A stretch of DNA of 64,000 nt from Wohlfahrtiimonas sp. G9077 (GTDB lineage Bacteria > Pseudomonadota > Gammaproteobacteria > Cardiobacteriales > Wohlfahrtiimonadaceae), in assembly GCF_002252155.1 (NCBI RefSeq), contig NZ_NEFD01000002.1, positions 124,001-188,000 on the forward strand, in the 5' to 3' direction. This document shows positions 27,811-36,812 of this stretch, in pieces. Below the pieces are notes generated by a model. It was not told the DNA's origin, searched no databases, and saw only the letters and a program-made list of their open reading frames with translations. Within the stretch, counting starts at the first letter, position 1; each line of letters begins with the position of its first letter. A program made the position numbers and the translations under genes.

Positions 27811-29028
27811 ATGAAAATCATTCAAGAGGGGGGCGTCACATCTGCACTCGGCTATGTGGCCGCAGGTGTGAAGGCAGGCATTAAGGCAAGCGGTAAGCTT
27901 GATATGGCTGTGATCTATTCACAGGCGCCCGCAGTGGCTGCTGGCGCATTTACGCGCAATGCCGTGCGTGCCGCGCCGGTACAAGTGTCTGAAGCGCATT
28001 TGAAAGATTGTAAAGTGCGCGCGGTTGTCATCAATAGCGGCAATGCCAATGCCTGTACAGGAGAAGCTGGCATTCATAATGCACGCACCATGTGTGAAGT
28101 GGTGGCCAATGGTTTAAATTTAGCCACCGATGAAGTGGCAGTTGCTTCAACGGGCATCATCGGCGTTCAATTACCGATGGATAAAATCATCGCAGGGGCA
28201 ACGGCGGCGCTTGATCAACTCTCACGTGATGGCGCAAATGCCACACAAGCCATCATGACCACAGACTTAACACAAAAGCACATTGCTGTGGAAGTGATGA
28301 TCAATGGGCACATTGTCACCATTGGTGGCATTGCAAAAGGCTCAGGCATGATTCATCCAAATATGGGCACGATGCTTGGCTTCATCACCACAGATGTGGC
28401 CATTGATCCCTTTTTATTGCAAAAGACTTTCTTAGAAAGCGTCGATGAGAGCTATAACATGGTTTCTGTCGATGGCGATACGAGCACAAATGATTCGGCC
28501 ATCATTTTAGCCAATGGCTTAGCAGGCAATGCGCCACTTGTGTCTGAGCAAGATGCGGATTTTGAAACTTTCCGTGCGGCCTTGCGTTTTGTGAATCAAA
28601 CCCTTGCCATGAAGATTGCAGAAGATGGCGAAGGCGCCACAAAACTCATTGAAACGCGTGTTTACAATGCCAAAACATTAAATGATGCCCGCAAGGTCGC
28701 CAAATCAGTGATTGGCTCAAGCTTGGTGAAAACAGCCATTTTTGGTGGCGATGCCAACTGGGGACGCATTTTGTGTGCAGTGGGTTATTCCGCGGCAGAT
28801 TTATTGGTGGATCAAATTGAGATTTTTGTCAAAGGCGGCGATGCGAGCGTACAAATTGTGGCAAATGGTGCCGGCATTGCATTTGATGAATCACTTTTGG
28901 CAACGATCTTTAGTGAAAAGAAAGTAGAGATTGAAATTCATCTACACAACGGAGATCAACATGCCGTGGCTTGGGGCTGCGACCTTTCCTACGACTACAT
29001 TAAAATTAACGCAGATTATAGAACTTAA
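27811..29028 (+). CDS. argJ: bifunctional ornithine acetyltransferase / N-acetylglutamate synthase
   Basis: Moves the acetyl group from N-acetylornithine to glutamate, making the arginine pathway cyclic. The ATG at 27811 (MKIIQEGGVTSALGY) gives 405 residues, the usual length. The autoproteolysis site is T187 in KGSGMIHPNMGTMLGF; most homologues have Ala rather than Gly before the Thr, so the scissile bond here is Gly-Thr. Presence of ArgJ explains why argA and argE are not in the cluster; whether it also uses acetyl-CoA cannot be told. Predicted to self-cleave into alpha and beta chains. Confidence 0.96.
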   Translation: MKIIQEGGVTSALGYVAAGVKAGIKASGKLDMAVIYSQAPAVAAGAFTRNAVRAAPVQVSEAHLKDCKVRAVVINSGNANACTGEAGIHNARTMCEVVANGLNLATDEVAVASTGIIGVQLPMDKIIAGATAALDQLSRDGANATQAIMTTDLTQKHIAVEVMINGHIVTIGGIAKGSGMIHPNMGTMLGFITTDVAIDPFLLQKTFLESVDESYNMVSVDGDTSTNDSAIILANGLAGNAPLVSEQDADFETFRAALRFVNQTLAMKIAEDGEGATKLIETRVYNAKTLNDARKVAKSVIGSSLVKTAIFGGDANWGRILCAVGYSAADLLVDQIEIFVKGGDASVQIVANGAGIAFDESLLATIFSEKKVEIEIHLHNGDQHAVAWGCDLSYDYIKINADYRT

Positions 29029-29037
29029 GGATGGATC

Positions 29038-29934
29038 ATGGTTAGCAATACAGAAAAGGCAGCTGTTTTGGTGGAAGCACTGCCTTTTATTCGTCGTTAT
29101 CACGGCAAAACAGTTGTGATCAAATATGGTGGCAGCGCAATGGTGGATGACAAGATCCGCCAAGAATTCATCAAAGATGTGGTGTTGATGAAATATGTGG
29201 GCATCCACCCGGTGATTGTCCATGGCGGCGGGCCTGAGATCAATCAGATGCTCGAGCGTGTCAATAAATCCACAACCTTCATCGAGGGCTTACGCATCAG
29301 CGATAAAGAGACGGTGGAACTTGCAGAGATGGTGCTGTCTGCCAAGATCAACAAAGGCATTGCCGCGGACATTCAGCGCCAAGGCGGTAAAGCCATTGGT
29401 TTGAGCGGTAAAGATGGTTGCTTGATCACGGCGCGTAAAAAGTTTGCCCATAAAGAGGGTGAGAAAATTGATATTGGCTTTGTGGGAGAAATTGAGTCCA
29501 TCAATCCGGATGTCATCACCACAATGACGCGTGAAAATTACATTCCCGTGATCTCTTCAATTGGCATGGATGAAGAAGGCAACACCTATAACATCAATGC
29601 CGATTATGTGGCCGGCGCCATTGCTGCAGAGCTCAATGCATTTCGCCTCTTTTTCTTAACGGATGTTGATGGCATCATGATGGATCACACCGATCCCTCA
29701 ACGCTATTGCAAGAAGTGACGTACGATGAAGTGGAAAAACTCATCGATGATGGCATCATTTCAGGGGGAATGCTGCCAAAGGTGCGCACCTGTTTAGATG
29801 CCATTGACCGTGGTGTGAAAAATGTCATTATCTTAAATGGCAAAACATTGCATGCCATATTGTTAGAGGTGTTCACCGCAGAAGGGGCGGGCACTTGGAT
29901 TAAAGAAGCTAAAAAGGAAGCGACAGAATGTTAA
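29038..29934 (+). CDS. argB: acetylglutamate kinase
   Basis: Second step of arginine synthesis, phosphorylating N-acetylglutamate. 298 residues with the N-terminal KYGGSAM phosphate-binding motif, VHGGGPEINQML and NINADYVAGAIAAEL. The length and the extra N-terminal helix (NTEKAAVLVEALPFIRRYHGKT) are those of the hexameric, arginine-inhibited class, so feedback inhibition is expected by family knowledge. Begins 9 bp after argJ with AAGGA; its stop overlaps the argD start region (ATGTTAATG). Confidence 0.97.
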   Translation: MVSNTEKAAVLVEALPFIRRYHGKTVVIKYGGSAMVDDKIRQEFIKDVVLMKYVGIHPVIVHGGGPEINQMLERVNKSTTFIEGLRISDKETVELAEMVLSAKINKGIAADIQRQGGKAIGLSGKDGCLITARKKFAHKEGEKIDIGFVGEIESINPDVITTMTRENYIPVISSIGMDEEGNTYNINADYVAGAIAAELNAFRLFFLTDVDGIMMDHTDPSTLLQEVTYDEVEKLIDDGIISGGMLPKVRTCLDAIDRGVKNVIILNGKTLHAILLEVFTAEGAGTWIKEAKKEATEC

Positions 29935-31100
29935 TGAATGCATATCAACGCTTTCCTGTGACATTTGTGCGCGGGAAAGGTCCATTTTTATACAGCGATC
30001 AGAATGTTGAGTACATCGATTGTGTCTCAGGGATTGCAGTGAACTGTTTAGGGCACGCTCATCCTGTAATGGTTGCTGCGGCTAAAGAGCAAAGCGAGAA
30101 GCTCTTTCACATCTCGAATTTGTATCACAATGATGCACAAACGGCTTTGGCGCAAAAATTGATTCGCAACAGCTTTCATCAGCAAGTGTTTTTCTGTAAC
30201 TCAGGCACAGAAGCGAATGAGTTGGCTGTGAAAATTGCCCGTAAATATGGCCATAAAACTGCGCCCACTAAAAGTAAAATCCTTTACATGAAGGACTCTT
30301 TCCATGGTCGCAGCACCGGGGCCTTAGCCATTACCGGGCAAGAGAAATACCAAGAGCCCTTTCGTCCATTGATGGGCGATGTGGTGGAATGCGAGTTCAA
30401 TAATGTCGAGATGGCCAAAGCTTTGGTCAATGATGATTTTTGCGGCATTTTCATCGAACCTGTGCAAGGTGAGAGCGGCATTCGAGCGGCCACGCCTGAA
30501 TTTTTACAAACATTACGTGATTTAGCCGATCAACACGATGCTTTATTGGTGTTCGATGAGATCCAATGCGGTATGGGCAGAATGGGTACGCTGTTTGCCT
30601 ATCAGCAGCTTGATGTGGTGCCGGATGTGGTGACATTGGCCAAAGCCTTAGGTGGCGGCGTGCCGATTGCAGCATGTTTGACGAAAGATAAAGCCAATGA
30701 TGTGATTGTGCCAGGAGATCATGGCTCAACGTATGGTGGCAATCCCTTTGTGTGTGCCATTGCCAATGCAGTTTTAACAGAATTGGTGGATCATGGTGTT
30801 GTGGCGGCAGTTAAAGAGCGCGGCTCCTATACGCAAAAGAAACTCAACTTATTGCGCGTGCGTTATCCATTCATTCAAGAGATTCGTGGCACAGGTTTAT
30901 TGCTGGGCATTAAATTTGATGACGCGGTGGTTAAATCTTCAGACGTGGTCAAAGCTGCGTTTGAGAATCGATTATTGCTCGTGGGCGCTGGCGACAATGT
31001 GGTGCGTTTTTTCCCACCATTAAATGTCACGCTTGATCACATTGATGTGATGGTCAGCCGTTTAGAACAGGTGCTTGAAACATTGGTGCCGCACGTTTAA
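29928..31100 (+). CDS. argD: acetylornithine aminotransferase
   Basis: PLP enzyme of class III that makes N-acetylornithine and, in many bacteria, N-succinyl-LL-diaminopimelate. 390 residues: NSGTEANELAVKIARKY (91-107), FDEIQCGMGRMG (209-220) and PLP lysine K239 in LAKALGGGVP. Two ATGs are possible, 29928 overlapping argB and 29934 within the argB stop; both give the same mature protein within two residues. Last gene of the arg cluster, followed by a strong terminator. Confidence 0.95.
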   Translation: MLMNAYQRFPVTFVRGKGPFLYSDQNVEYIDCVSGIAVNCLGHAHPVMVAAAKEQSEKLFHISNLYHNDAQTALAQKLIRNSFHQQVFFCNSGTEANELAVKIARKYGHKTAPTKSKILYMKDSFHGRSTGALAITGQEKYQEPFRPLMGDVVECEFNNVEMAKALVNDDFCGIFIEPVQGESGIRAATPEFLQTLRDLADQHDALLVFDEIQCGMGRMGTLFAYQQLDVVPDVVTLAKALGGGVPIAACLTKDKANDVIVPGDHGSTYGGNPFVCAIANAVLTELVDHGVVAAVKERGSYTQKKLNLLRVRYPFIQEIRGTGLLLGIKFDDAVVKSSDVVKAAFENRLLLVGAGDNVVRFFPPLNVTLDHIDVMVSRLEQVLETLVPHV

Positions 31101-31116
31101 ATGATGGCGGAATGAT

Positions 31117-31148
31117 AAAACCCGCGATAGTGATCTATCGCGGGTTTT
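31117..31148 (+). terminator. terminator of argCJBD
   Basis: A 14-bp perfect stem AAAACCCGCGATAG / CTATCGCGGGTTTT with a 4-nt loop TGAT. Its A and T ends let it work in both directions. Confidence 0.9.
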
Positions 31149-31274
31149 GTCATATCCTCTATGTGATTATTTTGCTTAAGATCCTGAAAGAGCTTTTATT
31201 TAGGATCTCTTTGTTCAGGAGCTACATATAAATTACCACTTCTGTGGCACTTGTCAAACTTTTTTTGATCGGTA

Positions 31275-31961
31275 TCAATTTTTGCCTTGAATTGGTGCGA
31301 TAATCTTATCCGCAAAAAAGCGCGGTGAGATATACTGAATAATTGAACGCTTTTCCTGATCTAAAGAGACATCAACACCTTTCTCTGGATAGAGAAAGTG
31401 CTGAGTGCCTGTATTTTTCCCTTCAAAAGTCTCCTCGATGATTAAAGCAGGTTCCCCAAAGCGACCTTTAACATCCTCTGGCGTTAAGACCACATGCGTG
31501 GGAATGAAGGCTAAGCTAAAGAGTGTATCGGTTTTGAACAAATTCGCCAATTCTGGTGGAATTTTGTAGCTGTTATGTCGGCTCATTGGTGCCTTCTCAG
31601 CCTCGGCTTTCTCTTTAACCTCGTCCATATGCACAGGGTCTGCATTGAGTGTAAATGCCATTCTGCCCACAAATGGACCGACTTGTGTCTCTCTGAAGTA
31701 GCCTTCCACTTGATCACCTTGATCCGTTTCATAGAGCGTTAAGGTGATGCGATTGCCAAAACGGTCGATGGCATCTTGCAATGTCGATGCATTTAAGGTG
31801 AGGTCAAAGACTTGTAAATCCTGCTTTTCTGATAACGCAGTGGCCCAAAAAGGTTCATGGCTCGGGTTCGCAATGCGCGGGGTGAACATTGGCAAACCAA
31901 AGTAGGCAAAAGCAGCCACAAAAATAATACAAGCAAAGGTAAATAATGTTTCTTTCTTCAT
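31275..31961 (-). CDS. membrane-anchored protein of unknown function
   Basis: About 229 residues from the ATG at 31961 (MKKETLFTFACIIFVAAFAYFG). One N-terminal membrane segment (about 5-24) anchors or exports it; the remainder is a soluble, presumably periplasmic domain with charged and beta-prone sequence, including KAEAEKAPMSRHNSYK and EPALIIEETFEGKNTGTQHFLYPEKGVDV. I do not recognise a family. It lies 48 bp downstream of adk on the same strand and could be cotranscribed; an ATG at 31967 is also possible. No ribosome site is obvious. Confidence 0.65.
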   Translation of the reverse strand: MKKETLFTFACIIFVAAFAYFGLPMFTPRIANPSHEPFWATALSEKQDLQVFDLTLNASTLQDAIDRFGNRITLTLYETDQGDQVEGYFRETQVGPFVGRMAFTLNADPVHMDEVKEKAEAEKAPMSRHNSYKIPPELANLFKTDTLFSLAFIPTHVVLTPEDVKGRFGEPALIIEETFEGKNTGTQHFLYPEKGVDVSLDQEKRSIIQYISPRFFADKIIAPIQGKN

Positions 31962-32009
31962 AATCATAAAAATGGCAGCTTGCGCTGCCACTTGTTTCTT
32001 TAGAGGTGA

Positions 32010-32552
32010 TTAGCTCAACGCTTTAAAAATGCGCTGACTGATTTCGTTCACTTCGCCAACGCCTTCAACCGTCACAAGTTTACCTTGTTTGGTGTAGTAG
32101 TTGATGAGTGGCGCTGTTTCTGACTCATACACTTTACGGCGTTTTTCGATGGTTTCTTCAGTATCATCTGAACGACCACGAGACATTAAACGCTCTTTGA
32201 TGATGTCAAATGGCACATCAAAGAAGATCACTTTATCAATCGGCTCACCGATTTGTGCAAGCAATTCGTCTAACGCTTCTGCTTGATTTAAGTTGCGTGG
32301 AAAACCGTCTAACAAGAAGCCACCATCGATGGATTCGATGTTGTTTTTGATCATGCCCAATACGATGTCATCGGATACCAATTGACCGGCATCCATGATT
32401 TTTTTCGCTTCAACGCCAAGCGCTGTGCCTGCACTGACTTCTGCACGCAACATATCACCAGTGGAAAGATGAGTGATGCCATATTTTTCGACTAAATTGG
32501 TGGCTTGAGTACCTTTACCTGATCCTGGCGCGCCTAATAATACGATACGCAT
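32010..32552 (-). CDS. adk: adenylate kinase, short-lid form
   Basis: Interconverts ATP+AMP with 2 ADP. P-loop GAPGSGKGT at 7-15, STGDMLR, DGFPRNLNQAEAL and RGRSDDTEETIEKR are present. The 180-residue length shows that the long LID insertion of E. coli Adk (214 residues) is absent, making this the short type; no zinc cysteines. AGGAG precedes the ATG by 6 bp. Located 63 bp downstream of the shortened guaA on the same strand, so two purine-nucleotide genes are together. Confidence 0.95.
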   Translation of the reverse strand: MRIVLLGAPGSGKGTQATNLVEKYGITHLSTGDMLRAEVSAGTALGVEAKKIMDAGQLVSDDIVLGMIKNNIESIDGGFLLDGFPRNLNQAEALDELLAQIGEPIDKVIFFDVPFDIIKERLMSRGRSDDTEETIEKRRKVYESETAPLINYYTKQGKLVTVEGVGEVNEISQRIFKALS

Positions 32553-32615
32553 GTTATTCTCCTAATTTCATATTGATATGTAGTTCATACATATTATTCA
32601 TATTACACTATTTTT

Positions 32616-33854
32616 TTATTCCCACTCAATTGTTGCTGGTGGTTTATTAGACACATCGTAGACAACGCGTGTCACTTTTGGGATCTCTAAAATGATTTTT
32701 GTAGAAATCTCTTCAATGAATTCATACGGTAAGCGAGCAGCGCGTGCCGTCATGAAGTCAATTGTTTCAATGGCGCGTAGGGCAATAGTGTATTCATACG
32801 TGCGTTTGTGATCTTTAATGCCGACGGATTTGACCGGTAAAAATACGGCAAAGGCTTGAGATGTTTTATCGTACAAACCATGAGTGCGTAAGCCTTGAAC
32901 AAAGATGTCATCGGCTATGCGTAAAATGTCTGCATACTCTTTTTTGATTTCGCCCAAAATGCGTACACCAAGGCCAGGACCAGGGAATGGATGGCGATAG
33001 AGCATTTCAGCCGGTAAACCAAGAGAAACACCCAATTCGCGCACTTCATTTTTAAAGAGATATTTAAGCGGTTCGATGAGTTCAAATTTCATATCTTCTG
33101 GCAAGCCGCCTACATTGTGATGGGATTTGATCACATTGCTTGCGCCGTGATGATCGCCCGATTCTAAAATGTCAGGATAGATGGTGCCTTGCGCAAGCCA
33201 TTTGGCATGGGAGAGTTTTTGCGCCTCTTCTTCAAAGATTTTGATAAAAAGTTCACCGATGATTTTGCGTTTACGTTCAGGATCATTTTCACCTGCCAAT
33301 GCCGCTAAATAACGATCTTCTGCATTGACGCGAATCACATTGACGCCCATATTCTCATGGAACACTTGCATCACTTGATCGCCTTCATTTAAACGCATTA
33401 AACCTGTGTCCACAAAAATACAGGTCAATTGTTTGCCAATCGCTTTGTGTAAGAGCGCTGCCACCACAGATGAATCCACGCCGCCAGAAAGGGCAAGGAT
33501 CACTTCATCGGTGCCCACAATCTCTTTTAAGCGGGCAGTTTCAAGCTCTGCAAAGGCTTCAACCGTCCAGTTTGGTGTGAGTGCACAGGTGGTTTTTAAA
33601 AAGGCGGCCACTTCTGTTTTTAAGTGGATGCTGTTTAAGGCATTTTCTGCCACTGTGAATGTTTTGTCACTCGGTAAGTGATTGGCATCGCTCAAATTGA
33701 TGATGGCTGGCGCTTGATCAATGGCTGCTTGATCTGCTTTGCTTGCCGGAATGAGTTCACAGTAAAAATTCAAAGATCTGACCATTTGGGCGATGGTTTG
33801 CGCATGTTGGCGATTTTGATACACCACCAAAACGGCATCGATTTGATTGCTCAT
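32616..33854 (-). CDS. guaA: GMP synthase lacking the glutaminase active site (ammonia-dependent?)
   Basis: Makes GMP from XMP, ATP and an amino donor. From the ATG at 33854 it has 412 residues against 525 in E. coli. The ATP pyrophosphatase part is intact: SGGVDSSV (123-130), [46 protein letters not shown] and [13 protein letters not shown], ending in the dimerisation domain with [10 protein letters not shown]. The N-terminal glutaminase is reduced to about 90 residues: a decayed first beta-alpha unit ([14 protein letters not shown] aligns with VRELGVYCE) and then the last helix ([17 protein letters not shown]). The catalytic Cys (GVCYGMQ), His and Glu (FHPE) are all missing. The longer frame uses a TTG at 33869. 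Ammonia as donor is inference; the missing motif is seen. Confidence 0.92.
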   Translation of the reverse strand: MSNQIDAVLVVYQNRQHAQTIAQMVRSLNFYCELIPASKADQAAIDQAPAIINLSDANHLPSDKTFTVAENALNSIHLKTEVAAFLKTTCALTPNWTVEAFAELETARLKEIVGTDEVILALSGGVDSSVVAALLHKAIGKQLTCIFVDTGLMRLNEGDQVMQVFHENMGVNVIRVNAEDRYLAALAGENDPERKRKIIGELFIKIFEEEAQKLSHAKWLAQGTIYPDILESGDHHGASNVIKSHHNVGGLPEDMKFELIEPLKYLFKNEVRELGVSLGLPAEMLYRHPFPGPGLGVRILGEIKKEYADILRIADDIFVQGLRTHGLYDKTSQAFAVFLPVKSVGIKDHKRTYEYTIALRAIETIDFMTARAARLPYEFIEEISTKIILEIPKVTRVVYDVSNKPPATIEWE

Positions 33855-33963
33855 AATGCTTTTATCCAAGGGTAAATGAAGGCGCCCATTGTATCAAAAT
33901 GCTTACAAACTTACTCACAAAGTTATCCACAGCACATGGCTGTGGATCACTCAGTCGATGGAC

Positions 33964-35466
33964 TTAAGCAGGGCCAAGCGGCAATCCTAAGCTGTAATAG
34001 ATCAAAAATAAAATGCCCCAAGTGATGAGTAAAATGGTGGCATACGGCATCATGATGGATAAAAAGGTGCCGAATTTGAATTTAGGGTTGTATTGGGCAA
34101 TGACCGCTAACACCATGGGTAAATATGGATTGGTGGGCGAGATGACATTGGTGGTGGAGTCGCCAATTCTGTAGGCCATTTGAATGGCAGCAGGCTCAAT
34201 GCCAAGGAGCACAAAGAGCGGGATGAAAACAGGCGCCATCAATGACCATTGCGCCGAGCCACTGAAAATGATGAGGTTAATGAAGCCCGCAAGTACCATC
34301 AAAAGCGCAAGCATAAAGACATTGGGCACCGCAATGGCTGAGAGGATATTTGCGCCGCCAATGGCTAAATATAGGGAGAGATTCGTCCAATTGAACCAGG
34401 CGATGAATTGCGCCACAAAGAACACCAAAATGATGTAGCCACCCACGTTTTTTAAAGATTGTGTCATTAAAGTGGGCACATCATCTAATCGCGTGATCTT
34501 TTTGGCAAGGATTCCATAGACAATCGAACAGCTGATGAAAAACGCCATAATGATGGGAATCATGCCACTTAAAAATGGAGAGGGCACCAATCCGCCATTG
34601 TTATTACGAAACGGCGAATTTGATGGCCAAATGGCAATGATCAAGCCCACAATGAACAGCAGTGCATAAATGCCGGTGAGTTTAACAGCGCGTTTTTCAA
34701 TGGGCGTGACTTGATAGTGGTCTGTTGCTTTCTGAAGGTAGGTGGCATCAATGTCGTCTTTAGCAGAAAAACGCGGCTCGATGATTTTTTCAGTGATCCA
34801 AGTGCCTGTGATCATTAAAAAGGGCACAGAGAGCAACATGAAATACCAGTTGGCAGCCGGCGTGATCTCTTCGGTGGAGACAGTGACGAGCACTTCATTG
34901 GTTACGCTTGAGAGCAATACATCGGTGCCTGCAATGAAAATATTGGCGGTAAAGCCGGCTGCAACCGCCACAAAGCCTGCACAAATGCCCACAATCGGAT
35001 TACGTTTTGTGGCGGCAAAAATAATGCCGGCAAGCGGTGGCACAAGCACAAAGGCTGCATCCGAGGCAAGATTGCCCACGATGCCCACAAAAAAGACCAT
35101 CATGGTGATAAAGTGCTTTGGTGCATTGAGAAGCAATGTTTTGATGGTGGCATCCGCTAAGCCCACTTCCTGCATGATGCCAACGGCGATCATCATGGAA
35201 AGCACCAAACCTAAGGGCTTAAAGTTCACAAAGTTATTGACCGTCGATTGGAGCACATATACCAAGCCTTCGTGGCTTAAAATGGTGCGAATGGGCACCA
35301 CTTGATCATTGACGGGATTGATTAAGGTTGGGTTAAACAGGCTCATCACCCAAGATGTGATGGCAATGAGGGCACATAAGCCCACAAAGAGATAGAGTGG
35401 ATGCGGGATTTTGTTGCCAAGGGTTTCAAGGCGATCAAACCAGCTGTTGGTGGAAAGTTGAGTCAT
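33964..35466 (-). CDS. AbgT-family transporter, copy 2
   Basis: 500-residue inner-membrane carrier of the same family as the protein at 24314, but clearly diverged from it. Family blocks: LGNKIPHPLYLFVGL, IAVGIMQEVGLADATIKTLL, GNLASDAAFVLVPPLAG, FTANIFIAGTDVLLSS and YRIGDSTTNVISPTNPYLP. AAAGGAG precedes the ATG. It lies 18 bp after an M20 amidohydrolase, the arrangement of abgT with abgA/abgB in E. coli, so import of an aminoacyl or benzoyl-amino acid conjugate followed by cleavage is a reasonable inference. The substrate is not determined. Confidence 0.92.
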   Translation of the reverse strand: MTQLSTNSWFDRLETLGNKIPHPLYLFVGLCALIAITSWVMSLFNPTLINPVNDQVVPIRTILSHEGLVYVLQSTVNNFVNFKPLGLVLSMMIAVGIMQEVGLADATIKTLLLNAPKHFITMMVFFVGIVGNLASDAAFVLVPPLAGIIFAATKRNPIVGICAGFVAVAAGFTANIFIAGTDVLLSSVTNEVLVTVSTEEITPAANWYFMLLSVPFLMITGTWITEKIIEPRFSAKDDIDATYLQKATDHYQVTPIEKRAVKLTGIYALLFIVGLIIAIWPSNSPFRNNNGGLVPSPFLSGMIPIIMAFFISCSIVYGILAKKITRLDDVPTLMTQSLKNVGGYIILVFFVAQFIAWFNWTNLSLYLAIGGANILSAIAVPNVFMLALLMVLAGFINLIIFSGSAQWSLMAPVFIPLFVLLGIEPAAIQMAYRIGDSTTNVISPTNPYLPMVLAVIAQYNPKFKFGTFLSIMMPYATILLITWGILFLIYYSLGLPLGPA

Positions 35467-35484
35467 AAAGGCTCCTTTAACAAT

Positions 35485-36657
35485 CTATTGGGAGTGTGCA
35501 AAAATGAGCGCCACAAAATAGGCGGCGCCAAAGGGAATGATGTCATCATTAAAATCGTAATGGGCATTGTGAAGATCAACGCTGTGGGGTTTTTCTGTAC
35601 CATTGCCAATAAAGCCATAGCAGCCTGGGCGATGATCTAAAAAATGGGCAAAGTCTTCTGCCGTCATCATTGGCGTGATCTCTGTGATGACATTGTCTTG
35701 CCCCACAATGCTGGCCGCAGCCTCAATGGCACGCGCCGTTTCTGCATCACTGTTATACGTGACAGGATGATGAATGGGCCCCAATTCTAAGATTGCTTCC
35801 ATGCCAAACGCTTCGGCCATATGGGTGACCAAAGTGGTGAGTTTTTCAATTAAGGATTCGCGCACTGCTTTTGAATGAGTGCGAAAGGTGCCGGAAAGTT
35901 TTGCTTCATCGCTGATGACGTTATTGGTTTGCCCTGCGTGAATCTGCGTGATGGAGACCACAAGCGGCTCTAAGGGATCAAACATGCGGCTCACTAAGCC
36001 TTGAATGCCTTGATAGATGTGTGTGGCCACCAATAAGGGATCTTGCGCTTTATGGGGCAATCCTGCATGGCCGCTTTTGCCTTTGACTGTGATGAATAGG
36101 CGATCAGAACTCGCCATGATGTTGTGGGTTTTAAAGGCAAAGGTGCCAACGGGCAAGCCCGGCCAATTGTGCAGTGCATAGACTTCATCGACGGGATAAT
36201 GGTCAAATACGCGCTCTTTGATCACCATGGTTTCTGCGCCGCCATGGCCTTCTTCTCCCGGTTGAAAAAAGAGCACCACGCGCCCACCAAAATCATTAAA
36301 GGTTGCCAAATAGCGTGCCGCCATCAACAACATGGTGGTGTGGCCATCGTGTCCGCAGCCATGCATACAATGGTCGATGGTGGAGGCGTGGGCAAAGGTA
36401 TTGTGTTCAGTGGTGGGCAAAGCATCCATATCTGCCCTTAACCCAATCGAAGGCCCTGGGCGATTGCCATTGATCACCGCCACAACGCCAGTTTTGGCAA
36501 AGCTTGTATCGATCTCTGTGATGCCATAGCGCATGAGTTCAGAAACAATGAGGCGCTGAGTCTTGAATTCTTCAAAGCCAATTTCAGGGTGCATGTGAAT
36601 CGTTCGTCGGATCTTGATGGCATCGGCTTGCCATGCCTTTAATTGTTCCAAAATCAT
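35485..36657 (-). CDS. M20-family amidohydrolase (hippurate hydrolase/AbgB-like)
   Basis: Cytoplasmic metallo-amidohydrolase of 390 residues cleaving N-acyl amino acids or aminobenzoyl-glutamate-like amides. Metal and catalytic residues: HMHPEIGFEE (21-30), DMDALPTTE (76-84), C101 and H103 in MHGCGHDGHT, and the E135-E136 pair in FQPGEEGHGG. C101 is the metal-binding cysteine typical of the IAA-amino acid/hippurate hydrolase branch. A strong AGGAGG precedes the ATG. It forms a two-gene operon with the AbgT transporter downstream. Confidence 0.9.
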   Translation of the reverse strand: MILEQLKAWQADAIKIRRTIHMHPEIGFEEFKTQRLIVSELMRYGITEIDTSFAKTGVVAVINGNRPGPSIGLRADMDALPTTEHNTFAHASTIDHCMHGCGHDGHTTMLLMAARYLATFNDFGGRVVLFFQPGEEGHGGAETMVIKERVFDHYPVDEVYALHNWPGLPVGTFAFKTHNIMASSDRLFITVKGKSGHAGLPHKAQDPLLVATHIYQGIQGLVSRMFDPLEPLVVSITQIHAGQTNNVISDEAKLSGTFRTHSKAVRESLIEKLTTLVTHMAEAFGMEAILELGPIHHPVTYNSDAETARAIEAAASIVGQDNVITEITPMMTAEDFAHFLDHRPGCYGFIGNGTEKPHSVDLHNAHYDFNDDIIPFGAAYFVALIFAHSQ

Positions 36658-36756
36658 GGGTGTCCTCCTAAGGTCTATTTTTATGGGATATGATTGCTGA
36701 AATTAGCAGATTTTATGGGGATAACCTACTGAAAAAAGGTGATTTACTGAAAAATG

Positions 36757-36790
36757 CACAAAAAAATCCCAAAGCATGGGCTTTGGGATT
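36757..36790 (-). terminator. terminator of aspA
   Basis: An 11-bp stem AATCCCAAAGC / GCTTTGGGATT with loop ATGG, 23 bp after the aspA stop; on the minus strand followed by TTTTTTTGTGCATTTTT. Confidence 0.88.
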
Positions 36791-36812
36791 GAGATGGATG
36801 ATGTTGAGGATC

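Noticed and set aside
33923-33931. Perfect DnaA-box 9-mers TTATCCACA here, at 45255-45263 and (reverse) at 37492-37500
   Set aside because: Three isolated boxes in 64 kb of A+T-rich DNA are near what chance gives; there is no cluster, no DUE and no dnaA/dnaN, so not an origin.
34742-35305. 187-codon frame antisense to the second AbgT gene
   Set aside because: No domain, no start signal; it mirrors hydrophobic membrane helices of the true gene.
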